Positions 42,045 to 53,000 of a DNA stretch of 64,000 bases are shown in pieces; within the stretch, counting starts at the first letter, position 1; each line of letters opens with the position of its first letter. The DNA is from Albula goreensis. Its lineage: Eukaryota > Chordata > Actinopteri > Albuliformes > Albulidae. A model generated the notes under the pieces. The model saw only the letters and a program-made list of their open reading frames with translations. It did no database searches and was not told the origin of the DNA. The stretch is taken from contig CM040744.1 of NCBI GenBank assembly GCA_022829145.1, positions 6,917,001-6,981,000 of the forward strand, given 5' to 3'. A program made the position numbers and the translations under genes.

Positions 42045-42770
42045 AATACGCCATACAGATGTTGTAGGGGCAGTATACTTTAAAGCGTGACAGAATACGG
42101 AACAAACACGTTAAAACCCAGACAAAAATCACAGCTAAACAGAACAGCAGTGGTTCAATCGTTGCAGTGATTCAACAAGCGGCACGAAAAGGTAGCTCAG
42201 CTAAAAGTACCAAGAAAAGAAAAGAAAAACAGTAAACAGTACCAAGAAAAGTATCGATAACGAACGCTTGAACGAGAAGCTGAGCCGCTCCAATAACTAA
42301 AATGCTTTACAGATCCCGTAGAAACTAGGGTAGAAACTATACACTTTAAAAACTTGAGAGAATACATAACAAACCTGTTAGAACCTAAAACAACAATCAC
42401 GGCTGAACGGGACGGCAATAGTACAATAAGTTGCAGTGGTTTGACGAGTAGCACAACAGGGCAGCCAAGCTAGAACTACTCATTGCATCAGCTTAAGAAG
42501 TAGCGAGAAGATTATCTATGACAGTAACACACGAAAGCTGAGCCGTTCCGATTTATAATACGCTTTACAAACCTTGCAGATAGGGATAAAAACTGTATGT
42601 TCACGATGTGTGGCAGAAAACGTAACAAACGGTTTAAAACTGGGACAACTCTTTCAGCTGAATGTAACCGCAGCAGTTCAACAGGCAGCACAGAAAGGCA
42701 GCTAAAATAGACTGACAGAAAACGTAACCAACCGGTAAAAACCCGGAAAACAATCCCAGCTGAATAGAAC
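42045..42770 (+). repeat. About 250-bp diverged tandem repeat inside the long element
   Basis: Three units aligned on TAATACGCCATACAGA (about 42,045), AAATGCTTTACAGA (about 42,299) and TAATACGCTTTACAA (about 42,547). Each is followed by AACAAACNNGTTAAAAC-like sequence and GCAGTGGTTCAA or GCAGCAGTTCAA. A partial fourth unit with AACGTAACCAACCGG follows at 42,726. Period is 248-254 bp and units are visibly diverged. Confidence 0.75.
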
Positions 42771-43631
42771 TAAATTAATGCGACAAGCAGCATTCTGTCA
42801 ACTCACCGAGCTCCAGGCTTGTTTGTGTTGTGAGGGAGGGCGGACAAACCCAGTTACAGAGTGTGGACATGAAGGTGGAGGATGTAGTCGGGAGGGCGTG
42901 TGTAAGCGATGGAAAAAGGGACAGAAGAAGGCAGCAGAGATTCAGCGGAGAGAGAGATAGTTGGGGGCCGGGACCGTGAAGTTAACAGGCAGTGAAAGCG
43001 GTACAGGAGTAGACGGAGAAGTACGCAGCAGAGGCAGCTCCACAAGCGGCGGAGGTAGGCAGAGGGCGATACAGTCGCAGCGGTGATGTCATCAGGTGCT
43101 TGACTGTAGATGCGAGATGTAATCCCATTTTAATCAACCGGGAAGCCTCCAGTAGTCCAGCAACGCGCCACATTAGTCCATAAACAGCAGCAGTTCGAAA
43201 ACAATGTCCATTAGGGAAATGTTCCTGAGATGTAGTAAAAACAGAACAGGACATTTGCATGGCGCTAGCCGCATAAAACAAAACCGGAGAGTTCGTATCA
43301 GTGTAGTAGAAGATAACAGTCCAGTTCGTAGGTTTGGGGGAAAAAAAAGAAAACCGAAGAACTTAGTCCATTGCATGAAAGTTGTCCTGCATGAGTTGGA
43401 ATTCTAACGACAGAAGGGTAGAGGAGTTTATCTGTGGCACAGCGAAGAACAGTAACGACAGACGAAGCAGAAAATGGAGAACTATGCCGGAAACAGAGAG
43501 CGTGATGGGAGAGAAGGTACGTGGTAAATTAATACCTGCGTATACGACCGGATTGGACGGATGCTGGTGTTTGAGTGAAGGGTTGTCCGAAGGTTGCCTC
43601 TCCCGAAATTTGTTATTAACAAACACCAATT

Positions 43632-44366
43632 AATCCATTCCTGTTTACTTTTTCTTTCGTATCTTCTATCTTCAGGTTAGTTGCAGCAATTCTAAGCAGA
43701 AAAATCAAGAATTTTTTGGGGTCCGGTTTTTTCACTTTTTTCAGGTCCCTGGTTTAGGTTTTTTTTTCAGATATGGGCTCAACTGACTCGTTTTCTACCA
43801 TTTTATCCATCCCTTTTGACTTTTTCTTTCGTATGTACTATCTACAGGTGATTTGCAGCCATTGTAAGCAGGAAAATCAAGAATTTTTGGGGGTCCGGTT
43901 TTTTTAACTTTTTTCACATCCACGGCTTACGTTTTTTTCAGATTTGGGCTCAACGGACTCCTTGCATTTTCTACCTTTTAATCCATTTTCTACCATTTAA
44001 TGTAGGGGTGTCAAACTCCAGTCCTGGAGGGCCGCAGTGTCTGCGGGTTTTTGTTCTTTCCTTTCGATTGGCAGCCATTTTAGGCCTTGGAAACCAGGTG
44101 TGTGGACTCTTTAGCCAACCAGTGATTTTAATTAATCAATTAAGTGCTAAAACACACCAAAAACCAGCTACCACTGTGGCCCTCCAGGACTGCAGTTTGA
44201 CACCCCTGATTTAATGTATTCCTTTTGACTTTTTCTTTCGTATCTACTATGTGCAGGTGATTTCCAGCCATTGAGGAGGAAAAATCAAGAATTTTTTGGG
44301 GTCATATTTTTCTCACTTCTTCATGTCCGCGGCTCACGTTTTTTTCTCCAAATTTGGGCTCAACTG
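43632..44366 (+). repeat. Diverged satellite monomers at the array edge
   Basis: About three forward monomers of an old type: AATCCATTCCTGTTTACTTT, TTCTTTCGTATC, AAGCAGAAAAATCAAGAATT, TTTTTTGGGGTCCGG and GGGCTCAACTGACT. Spacing is about 175 bp. They continue the monomer split by the element ending at 43,624 and are themselves interrupted by a hAT MITE. The satellite ends at GGGCTCAACTG near 44,366. Confidence 0.85.
44003..44208. mobile_element. hAT-type MITE (206 bp) with 8-bp target duplication
   Basis: Terminal inverted repeats TAGGGGTGTCAAACTCCAGT and, at the other end, GCAGTTTGACACCCCTG, followed inward by TCCTGGAGGGCC and its complement. The 8-bp direct duplication ATTTAATG flanks it at 43,995-44,002 and 44,209-44,216. 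An 8-bp duplication and CAGGGGTG-like ends are diagnostic of the hAT superfamily. This short type is very common in teleost genomes. The first base (T instead of C) is mutated. No coding capacity, so movement needed a transposase from elsewhere. Confidence 0.92.
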
Positions 44367-44719
44367 TATGTAGCTTAATTTACAGGATAATACTGATTAT
44401 CTGATGTATTTATGTTACATGTAACTCTCATTACGTACAATGATGCTTCAAACTGCCTGTATTTCAGACTCTGATGATTATTAGAAACACTTAGAGTTTT
44501 GAAATTATTATCTTGGCACACTTTAGATTTGCATACCTTCCCAGCAACACCTGCTTTTACCAGTTCATATACAGTATCTTCAATAAGAAAATTCAGAAAC
44601 AAGCCATTTTAATTGGCAAACCTTTTTACTTAGCATTGTTGTTACAGGAAAACACAAATAATAATAGTATATAACATCAAAAACATCATGCACCCCATAT
44701 GAAAATGTACATAAAAAAG

Positions 44720-44725
<6 letters not shown>

Positions 44726-44770
<45 letters not shown>
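44726..44770. repeat. (AC)n microsatellite
   Basis: About 22 uninterrupted AC dinucleotides, preceded by a short TA run. Confidence 0.98.
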
Positions 44771-44771
<1 letters not shown>

Positions 44772-45869
44772 TAAACCTGAGTACGGTTTTGGCCCTATTA
44801 CAACAAACAATATGTTAAGAATCAACAGTGGATACACATGTTTTTGGGGTTACATATCATTGAACATGACACAAGCACAAACCATAGCACAAACCATTGC
44901 ACATTATATATTGTAAAAATAATGGCTACAATAATACATTGCCACTGTCCTTGCTGGATACTCAAATACAAGAGTTACCTAGGCTAACCACGATGTACTA
45001 AGGACTGAGTACCATGTTACAGTGTATGAAAGCACAGCTGATCCACTTGTGTAGCTGAAAAAACAGCACCAATATTGCTGGACATGGAACAAAATATGTT
45101 CTGCCTCATACTACTTGAGTCTGATTTAACAAATTGCAGTGCATGTAACAAATCAGTACTTAGGATTTATACAACAGCTTGTTAAAACACGTCTTCTTTG
45201 AAAAGAAGTACTGTTAAAACACATTTTGAGTAGTTTTTTATTAAGTAATTTGCGTTACTTTTATTTCAAATATATATACAAATAAGTATATGAAACTTAT
45301 CATCAGATTGCTTAACCTTTGTGTCACCTTTCTCATTGAAACACCAAAATTGATTTATTAGCTCATGCTATAATTCTACATATCAATGGGCATAAATCTC
45401 TGCAATTCAACATAAGTCCAATATCCTGTCAAGTGCCACAGGCCACAAGCATTGGATCAGCTGGTTTAAAACTCTTACACTGCTGAACCTCAGAGATACA
45501 TGCACAAGGTTTTGGAAATCTGAAATATCCTGAAAGAGAGTCATTTTGCATAATTCATTGGATCTTTACTTATGCATGTTTACCAACAATCAAACCAGGA
45601 TCTCTTGTCAACTAACATGTCATGTAAGTTCATGTGTACCAGTAGTTGAAAGTTGCAAAAAATAAAAGTCATGGAGTGCTGAAAATGAAGACATTGCAAA
45701 AGCTAAGTTGAAAATTCAAAATGTAATGTGCGTAATTAACTGCTTCTATTGCTGTTAGTGAATAAATGCATTTTTTATTGTGTTTATGGAATTTCTTTCA
45801 GTTTAATGCTTACCCTTTAGCATCAATAATAATGAAAAGCAAGGTATTATTTTTTTGTACCCTGAATTT

Positions 45870-46254
45870 TCCCCTTTTTTCCCCCACCGGAATGTTCAAC
45901 CAAACTTGTTGACCTCACTGCAGCATTCACCCTGACACCTGTGGGAGGAGAAGTTGAGCATGTGACTCCTCCGATTCATGTGATGACACTCTCGCTTCTT
46001 TTCATGTTGCAGCTGCACCACCAACTGCATGCTGCCTATGACGTCGGAGGAAGACATAGTCAGTGTACAGTCGGTTTGTGCTGCAGCAGGCGCCCAAGCA
46101 CAACAAGGAGAGTGCTATTGTGATGAGAGGCCAACCTACCCTGTCTTGCCAATGGGACCTCTGGCCATGGCGAATGGCGAAGCTGGGAATTGAACCCCTG
46201 ACCTCAGGACCCGTAGGCAGCAATTTATCCAACGAGCTACTCAGAGGCCCCCCA
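45870..46254 (-). mobile_element. tRNA-derived SINE, minus strand
   Basis: On the minus strand the head starts near 46,250 with GGGGCCTCTGAGTAGCTCGT. It has a box A-like TAGCTCGTTGG (46,229-46,239) and a perfect box B GGTTCAATTCC (46,186-46,196), the internal RNA polymerase III promoter of a tRNA. A unique body follows down to about 45,870 and ends near an A-rich stretch. The 5' and 3' limits are approximate. SINE family not assigned. Confidence 0.75.
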
Positions 46255-47424
46255 GAAAGATATTTTTAATTGTCACCTGTTGCATTGGGTAGTAATTTGT
46301 CAGCCACTTTGTCTGTGAGAGATAGCGTTTTGGTTTAACATTCACCATTTAGCATCGGATTCTGAAACGGATGTTGCCACTTTTTGGCCTCTAGCCCTAG
46401 AGTGTAAACTTTACTGACACTGAACTCTACTTTCTTATTTAAATGAAGCGTTGCGCTGTACTATGCTGGGTGGTTTGGTTGCAATAGGGCCACATCATCT
46501 TTGTTGCTTCATGGACCCATTACTAAAACTGATACTTGACACATGGATATAAAAACAACAAACACTTGAGAATGACATAATGCTAAAGTAACTTATTTCA
46601 ATCGCTACAGCCTACCATCGTGAAAAAGTGAAAGAATTTTGCTTGAAAAGTCGGGCTATTAATCCAGCTTAGTCACCTACTCATGAAACGTCTCTTGTGT
46701 TTACAATACCTTAAAAATCCTGACTACATTTGATGTATTTAGTGATATGCCTGGTAAGTTTTATCACCAAGGAAATGTAAAGCAAAGTTCAATGAAATGC
46801 TAACTTCTTAAATACACTGGCATATATGGAAACAAAAATTAATAACTTTCTCATCTCCAACTTAATCTGCTAAGCTTGTCAAACTTCTTTTATTATTGAC
46901 CATCTTTAGAATTGCAAAGTGGGGCAGAAGGGCACTTCAGGCTCAATGATAGAGATAGTTACATTATTAACCCTAAAAAAAACTTCCATGTGTTTCAAAT
47001 GAGCAGTCCTTCTAAATCCAAACTTGGATCAATTTGTACAGTACTCTTGTCTGAAAGTGTTTGATAACAATTCTTTGTATTCTTTTACCTTACTGACCTA
47101 ACTTGCAACTATATTTAGATAAGCCTATGTACATCACGGACTACACACTGTTTAGAACTATTATATTGAAAATAGGCATCAGCTAATGTGTATCATCACT
47201 TGTTTTCAGTGACAAAAATGACAACGAAAAGAAAAAAGTACAGCACCTGTCCAAAAATCATACAGACATTTCACCTTTACCATGAGGACACAATTCATTC
47301 TACCTTTGTGGGAGAATGTTGAAGAAGGAAAATGTGCTCAAGGCCTCCACAGGGTTTAGTCCATGCTAACCCTTCTGGCACCCGAGACTTTTACCCCCTC
47401 CAGCACTTTAACACCTTCGTCCCG

Positions 47425-47500
47425 AAAAATGCACTTTGGGTTGTAAGTCGCTCTGGATAAGAATGACTGCTAAATCCCTATAATGTAATATAATGTAAAA
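47425..47500 (+). mobile_element. SINE 3'-tail fragment
   Basis: GTTGTAAGTCGCTCTGGATA (47,440-47,459) followed by AGAATGACTGCTAAAT and a TAATGTAATATAATGTAA tail. This is the conserved 3' tail of abundant teleost SINEs, with the usual GAGCGTCTG here diverged to GAATGACTG. No tRNA-like head was found upstream, so it is 5'-truncated or the head is decayed. Confidence 0.7.
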
Positions 47501-48191
47501 GGTGTTGTTCATCCATTGCCAGGCTAACCCACAAAACAAACTAAAAGCAATTAAATCAGCTAACTACTACAAGTATTGCATGAGCTGTTTTGCATTAAAT
47601 ATGTTTTTGAGGGTTATTGGTGCAGGTGGTGGAAGAGAGAGAGCCAACAAATATTACTAAAGGGAGATGGGGTGTTTTTTTTTTCATTTTTTAACATTTA
47701 ACATTTTTCAGAATAAATATACTGCTTAATTCTTTGAAAACAATATTTTTTATATTTTGTCAATAAATCATGATGTGGGCTTATATTAAACACACACAGG
47801 CTTAAATGGTACCACAGTACCAAGTAAACCCATGCCAGACTTTTGACTTATTTCTACAGTTATCTTTATTTTACATTCTAAAATGTACATGAACTAATGA
47901 ATACACTTTCAAATGAGAGATTAATCTTGCATTTTCCCAACACATCTTATAAATCAGGTCAATATTTATTGAAAAATACCAGAAAACATATTTTGGTGGG
48001 CTTAATGGGTACACTTACCCTATTATTAAGCTTTTTTGTATCATATCATACAATTTATAAATGTTTTTTTTGTGTTACTCAATTCCCTTCTGCAATGTTT
48101 TCATCCTGCCCTCACACAGTAAGTACTTTTGGATCTGTGACTTTTTTGTATATGAGGTTTTCTATTTTTCTGTGCACAATAAGGATGGAGT

Positions 48192-48205
48192 CCAGCAGAG
48201 GGCAG
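48192..48205 (+). promoter_or_regulatory. CTCF-like core motif downstream of lifr
   Basis: CCAGCAGAGGGCAG fits the vertebrate CTCF core CCASYAGRKGGCRS at every position. It lies about 1.15 kb beyond the lifr stop codon. Binding is inferred from the motif only. Confidence 0.5.
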
Positions 48206-49165
48206 TGTAACAAGTCCTTTCAAAAATACAGCTGAAGAAGAGTTGAGTACATGAAGTCTCCAGGAACTGAGGTTCTGTGCAAAAACACTGAATCACCCTC
48301 TGTTTCTGCAACAGCTTGCATTATTTCACAATGGTTTTGTTTTCTTCAAGGTCGGTGATACAGATGGGAAGTAGAAGAGAAGGTTTTGAGACTGAACTCT
48401 AGAAACAGAGTTCTAGACTTTAGAATATTTAAAATATTTTGGTAGATGAGGCAGAAGGTAGATGTCTCCCCTGTGCTTGAGCATTCTAAGCCTCATTCTA
48501 ACTCCACCATTCATTTCATGAAACAACCTGGAAAGTGTACCTCTAGCACCCATTGATGTGGCACTTTATAGTATGCATTTGTTTTTTACAGTATGTGTGT
48601 AGGTGCTTGTCTATGTTAAAATTTTATATTTTTGCTCATTTACTATTATAAGGATAAGGAAGCTGTTGTCTGCATTCTTGTACTTGATTTGTAGCATGGC
48701 AAAAGTCACTCTTCTTGGTTGTTTAGAATTTCATTAACATTTACCATGCCCCAGTAACATTAGTGGACCACTCTGGCAGCTTTTCACTGTCACAGGAGTA
48801 CAAGTGCATTGGAAAAATACTTTTTATATTATATAACTTAAGTTCAGAATCAATGGGTTCACATATTTGCACATAAATGTGTATTTTCCAGGTTGAAATG
48901 AATGGATTAGGAATTAGGATAAGGACTGAATGGACCAGCTCAAGATTCAGGTTGTTTAGAGCACAGGGAAACCAGAAAATCATTTTTTTTGTTCATGAAG
49001 ATTTACAGGAGGTAAGGAAATATAGGGCTTAAGAAAAATTAAATGCGGCATTAAATAAAAGCTATTCATTTTTATGAGGAACTGCTACTCCTCTTCAGCT
49101 GCTATTCCTTCAGTATTCCTGTTTTAAATTGCACTACTGAAGCTCCAAACATTCAAGAAAATGTT

Positions 49166-49171
49166 TTTAAT
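49166..49171 (-). terminator. Candidate poly(A) signal for lifr
   Basis: ATTAAA on the minus strand, about 190 bp past the stop codon. It is the nearest common signal variant I found. AATAAA occurs only further away (around 47.9 kb on this strand). Confidence 0.3.
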
Positions 49172-49358
49172 CATTAAAATTATACTGTCTTTCCTGCAAA
49201 ATATCCAATAATCTACATAGTTGCTAGCTGTTGTTTGGGTGATCTAGCAGGAAATGAGTTGCAGTACTTACATAAATATTTGTTCTGGCACTGAATAGAC
49301 TGCAATATCACTGTCTCGGGCACTTCTAGAATTCACATGGTCACAAAAGGAATTTAAA

Positions 49359-50030
49359 TTACAGTGGCATCGCTGTTGTGGTGATGTACCCTGTAGCCTC
49401 AGGTGCAGTGACAATGTATGCCTTGGTGTCAGGTGCCGTGGCGATGTACCCTGTGGCCTCAGGTGCCATGGCGATGTACTCCTTGGTGTCAGATGCAGTG
49501 GTGATGTACCCTGTGACCTCAGATGCCGTGGCGATGTAATCTTTGATGGCAGGTGTCGTGGCGATGTACTCCTTGGTGTCAGGTGCCGTGGTGATGTTCC
49601 CCCTGCTGTTGAATGCTGTATTGATGTACCACTTAGTCTTGTGTGCTATGGTGATATTACTCTTTGTGTTGGGTGCCGTGGTGATGTTCCCTTTGGTATC
49701 AGGTGCTGTGGCAATGCAAACTGGGGTGCCTGTATTGGGGTTATCGGACACATCCTTGTGGCCCTCTTGAATGAAGGTTTCACAGAGATTCGTGTAAGAG
49801 CCTGTATGCTTGACCAAGCAGTACATTGGGTTGTTTAAATTCATCATCCTCTCATTTTCAGGGTCCTGGTTGGGGAATGTAAGGTCCTGAGACCAGCAAT
49901 CGCCATGCTTTGAGCCGCAGCTCTCTGAGTCCAGCAGGAGCTTCAACTCTGGCATGAGTCTTACCTCCAGCACCTCAATTTCACAGCAGCTACACTCCTC
50001 TACCTTCAGGGCCTTAATCTTCTCACTGGT
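49359..50030 (-). CDS. lifr: lifr exon 17: cytoplasmic tail and stop
   Basis: 223 residues. The first 40 (EKIKALKVEECSCC, EIEVLEVRLMPELK) follow human LIFR ALKTLEMNPC and VEVLETR. NPMYCLVKHTGSYTNL follows. The last 115 or so residues are eleven imperfect 10-residue repeats of the type ITTAPDTKEY or IATAPEATGY, ending AMPL before TAA at 49,361-49,359. Tyrosine occurs in eight of the repeats but never with Q at +3. Confidence 0.87.
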   Translation of the reverse strand, partial: TSEKIKALKVEECSCCEIEVLEVRLMPELKLLLDSESCGSKHGDCWSQDLTFPNQDPENERMMNLNNPMYCLVKHTGSYTNLCETFIQEGHKDVSDNPNTGTPVCIATAPDTKGNITTAPNTKSNITIAHKTKWYINTAFNSRGNITTAPDTKEYIATTPAIKDYIATASEVTGYITTASDTKEYIAMAPEATGYIATAPDTKAYIVTAPEATGYITTTAMPL

Positions 50031-53000
50031 CTGAAAGGGAATACATTCACAACAGTTTAACTTCAGTTCAGCATGAACATTGCAATTTACCATAATTATG
50101 AATATATCAAGCTCCCAAAGCCCACCCAAACTTACCTTTGTTTACTTTGCTTACCATTATACATTCACAATCGCAATTAGAAATATGATTCACACTACAT
50201 CATAGCACATAACTCAATACATCCTATAAAAACAATATCTTTTGAAAACTCCTTAGCACCTGTCTACACCTCTTAAAATTGCTATGCATCTGTTGCTGAA
50301 AGTAAAAAAAAAGTGTTGTTTGGTTCGGAGAAAATGCTTCATTTCACCACACCACATAAATAAAATTCACATTTCTGTTCCATTAAAATCCAAAGTAAAA
50401 ATCCAGAAACACTTTGTGTTTGACTGTGTTTAACATACACGTGTTTATGACCTTGATGATCGTACCTCATACAGAGAGCTGTCAAGCTCCAATGCTTTGA
50501 TCTTCTTCGCCACAGGATCTTTCACAGCCTCCAGAACATCCCCTATAACCCTGACCAGACAACAGAGATACATTTTTATTTTCCCCCATTGTCCCCCGCC
50601 CTGAACTCAGCTGCGGTTGTAAGACTCTCATAGCAATCCACTCCCACCAGTTTGGGGGTGAAGCAGCCAGGAGCATGACGTTCTGATTCACACGATGACT
50701 AGCCCTCGTCTCTATGAGCTCTACAGATACACCATCAATTACAAGCTACCTACATCATTGAAGGATGCATTTAATTTTCCAAACTTTTAACCACAAATAT
50801 TTTGTATTATTACGAATTATATACAATGTCAAGCGGAGTTCAGCAATGTGAGCATGTTAATGAAATAGGTAGTGAGGTAAATGGATGTCCATCAATAATG
50901 GGGGAGACACAGTGGTATAGGATTGTTCTGTACCAATAAACCAAACATAACAGAGCAATACAAGTGGAGGACTTGTATACAAACCAACTGTGACCAGTTC
51001 TGAGCAGAGAACATATTGTCAAAATTTTGCCTTTCTCTCCATGATCAAGCTTGATCACAAAGGAAGTCACTGGCGCAAGTTGGGTTTTTATTCAGCAATA
51101 ACAATCACTCATTAACATTGTTATCAATGACTCCACATTTTCTTGCCAGCAATTTGGCAGTATCATTATGTGGTCCAATGCTCTACCTCCAGGATCCAAA
51201 GGGAGGAGATTTGTGTGTTGGGCAAGGTATGTGACTGTACCTGATACACCATCTGGAAGGCCTCTTAATCTAGTTTTTCACATTTCTACTTTATTTGCCA
51301 ACAAAAACAGCAAAATACTGGCATTTATGACTTTGCAAGTCTTAGCTGTGACCACTAGCATTCACACATATTTTCAACTGTGTAGGGAAGTGACTGTGGA
51401 AAATGTGTAAACCTTTATATTGCCTATAAAAAAGGGAAATGAAGAAACCTATGAGCTGTGCTGGCATTTTGCAAGTATAACTCAGCCATCATAGCCTCAT
51501 CATTATGTGAATATAACTGTTCTGTAATTTAACCATGCAAATAATATCTCATATAAATCATAGCATGTGAGACTATTAGAAGGGACTTAAAGGGACTTGG
51601 TTCTTCAGTAGGTTAAGTAAAATACACAGGTCTTTTTCACTAATGTTTCATAGGGACTGAGCAGCAAATGAATTCACCTTCTGCGGTGAGGCCATAGGAG
51701 GAATCCCAACCCAAGTACCAGCAGAATGGGAATCAGAACCTTCACCATGACATGCGAGTCTGAGAGGGAATAGAGAGGCAAGGAAGGTTACTGTTATAGT
51801 GTTCAACTCAACATTTGCTAATTCATGTCAGTTTGCCTTACCACTCAGACTTTAAGCTTTAAGGCTCTATCATATTGCTTTCCATACCTATGAGAAATAG
51901 AGAAAAGAAACTCCTACTTCTAGTTGAACATAAGCAAAAAAAGACTACAATTCTGGGCCTTTGTGCCATTGTAAACCTAAACTCTTTCCCATATCCAGAC
52001 TCACAGTTGGGAGGAGTCCTCACAGTGCAGCTGGAAAGAGGCCCGACCCCAGCCACTGTGCGTGCTCCCACATAGAAGGTGTATTCCCTGTCTTCATGTA
52101 AATCGCTAACAGTGAGAGTCTTCTTGCACGGATCATCCATAGAGAGATTGTAGGAACCTGTAACAAGTCACACCTTTGTAGATTTCTTGCTTAAGTATTC
52201 CATACATTATCGTGGCAACAAAAAACAAATATAATTGATGCCTATAACTGACTGATAGATTGACTGACTGATTGACCGATTAAATGATTGTCTGATTAAT
52301 TCACCAAACTGTGAAGCATTAGAATAAATGCAATGACCAGATACTCAAGAAAAAAAAAAAAAAAAAACTGGTATATTATAATCACAGAAATATTTTCTTG
52401 GTGTTTTGTAGTGTTAATGCATCAGCAAGTGCACTAGACCCTACCAGAGAAGCACTGACACTCACTTGTGTGATAGCTGTGGGGGTCACTGCTTTGGGCC
52501 TTTTCCTGGACGGTGACAAGGTACCCAGTGATGAAGCCAGTATGTGTGGGATCTTCTTCATTGAAAGTCCACTCCAGTATGACCGAGGAGGGTGTGGTTC
52601 TCAAAGTGTCCAGCAACCGAGGTGATGTTGTGGGTTCTGGAAACAAGGAGAGGGTGGCATTAGACATGATCAACTGAACATGATCAAATGATCATTTTGA
52701 TCCTCGATTTTACAACCACACATTTTTTTTGCTTCATTTTTGATACTGACAAAACAAGGGCCCAGAATTATTCAAACTGGCTTGGTCCTTTCACCTTTGA
52801 GAGTAATTGACGGAGTTGGATTCTTACATCATTTCTCATAATTATTCTTCACACAGTTGACTTGACTGTAACAACTTAAATCACTGTGTGATTAAGTATT
52901 CAAAGTACAATTGCAGCTAAATTCAGTTTAGTCATAAACATTTCCATAAACAGGTAGCATGTCAAATTTCACACCATTCACTAATCAAATGACAGTTTCC

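Larger units (their letters stand above)
40677..43624. mobile_element. Unclassified interspersed element, long copy (2.95 kb)
   Basis: Shares about 145 bp of its left end and about 145 bp of its right end with the 360-bp copy beside it, at high identity. The middle is different: a GC-rich tandem block (40,980-41,450), an anonymous stretch (41,450-42,040), a 250-bp tandem repeat (42,045-42,770) and an anonymous GC-moderate stretch to 43,460. The right end contains the perfect inverted repeat TTTGTTATTAACAAA. No transposase, reverse transcriptase or other domain is recognisable in any frame, so it looks non-autonomous. It sits in line with the short copy inside one old satellite monomer. Confidence 0.55.
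44367..49358. other. Intergenic stretch with no recognised gene
   Basis: AT-rich sequence between the satellite and the 3' end of lifr. It holds a CA microsatellite, a tRNA-derived SINE, a SINE 3' tail and a CTCF-like site, listed separately. Open frames of 60-112 codons here are low-complexity and match nothing I recognise. The part next to 49,358 must contain the lifr 3' untranslated region, whose length cannot be read from sequence alone. Confidence 0.6.

Noticed and set aside
40310-43624. LTR retrotransposon with 360-bp terminal repeats
   Set aside because: Only the two ends are shared between the copies, not a full terminal repeat. No primer-binding site or polyprotein similarity was recognised. 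Left unclassified.
44008-44214. 68-codon open frame on the plus strand
   Set aside because: It lies entirely within the hAT MITE and its target duplication and is a by-product of the inverted-repeat sequence.
46175-46254. A functional tRNA gene (box A and box B present)
   Set aside because: The head is followed by a long SINE-type body, box A deviates, and the arms do not pair as a tRNA. The same applies at 58,517-58,592.
47897-48235. 112-codon open frame on the plus strand
   Set aside because: AT-rich, low-complexity hydrophobic translation without similarity to a known family. It overlaps the CTCF-like motif and probably lies in or near the lifr 3' flank.
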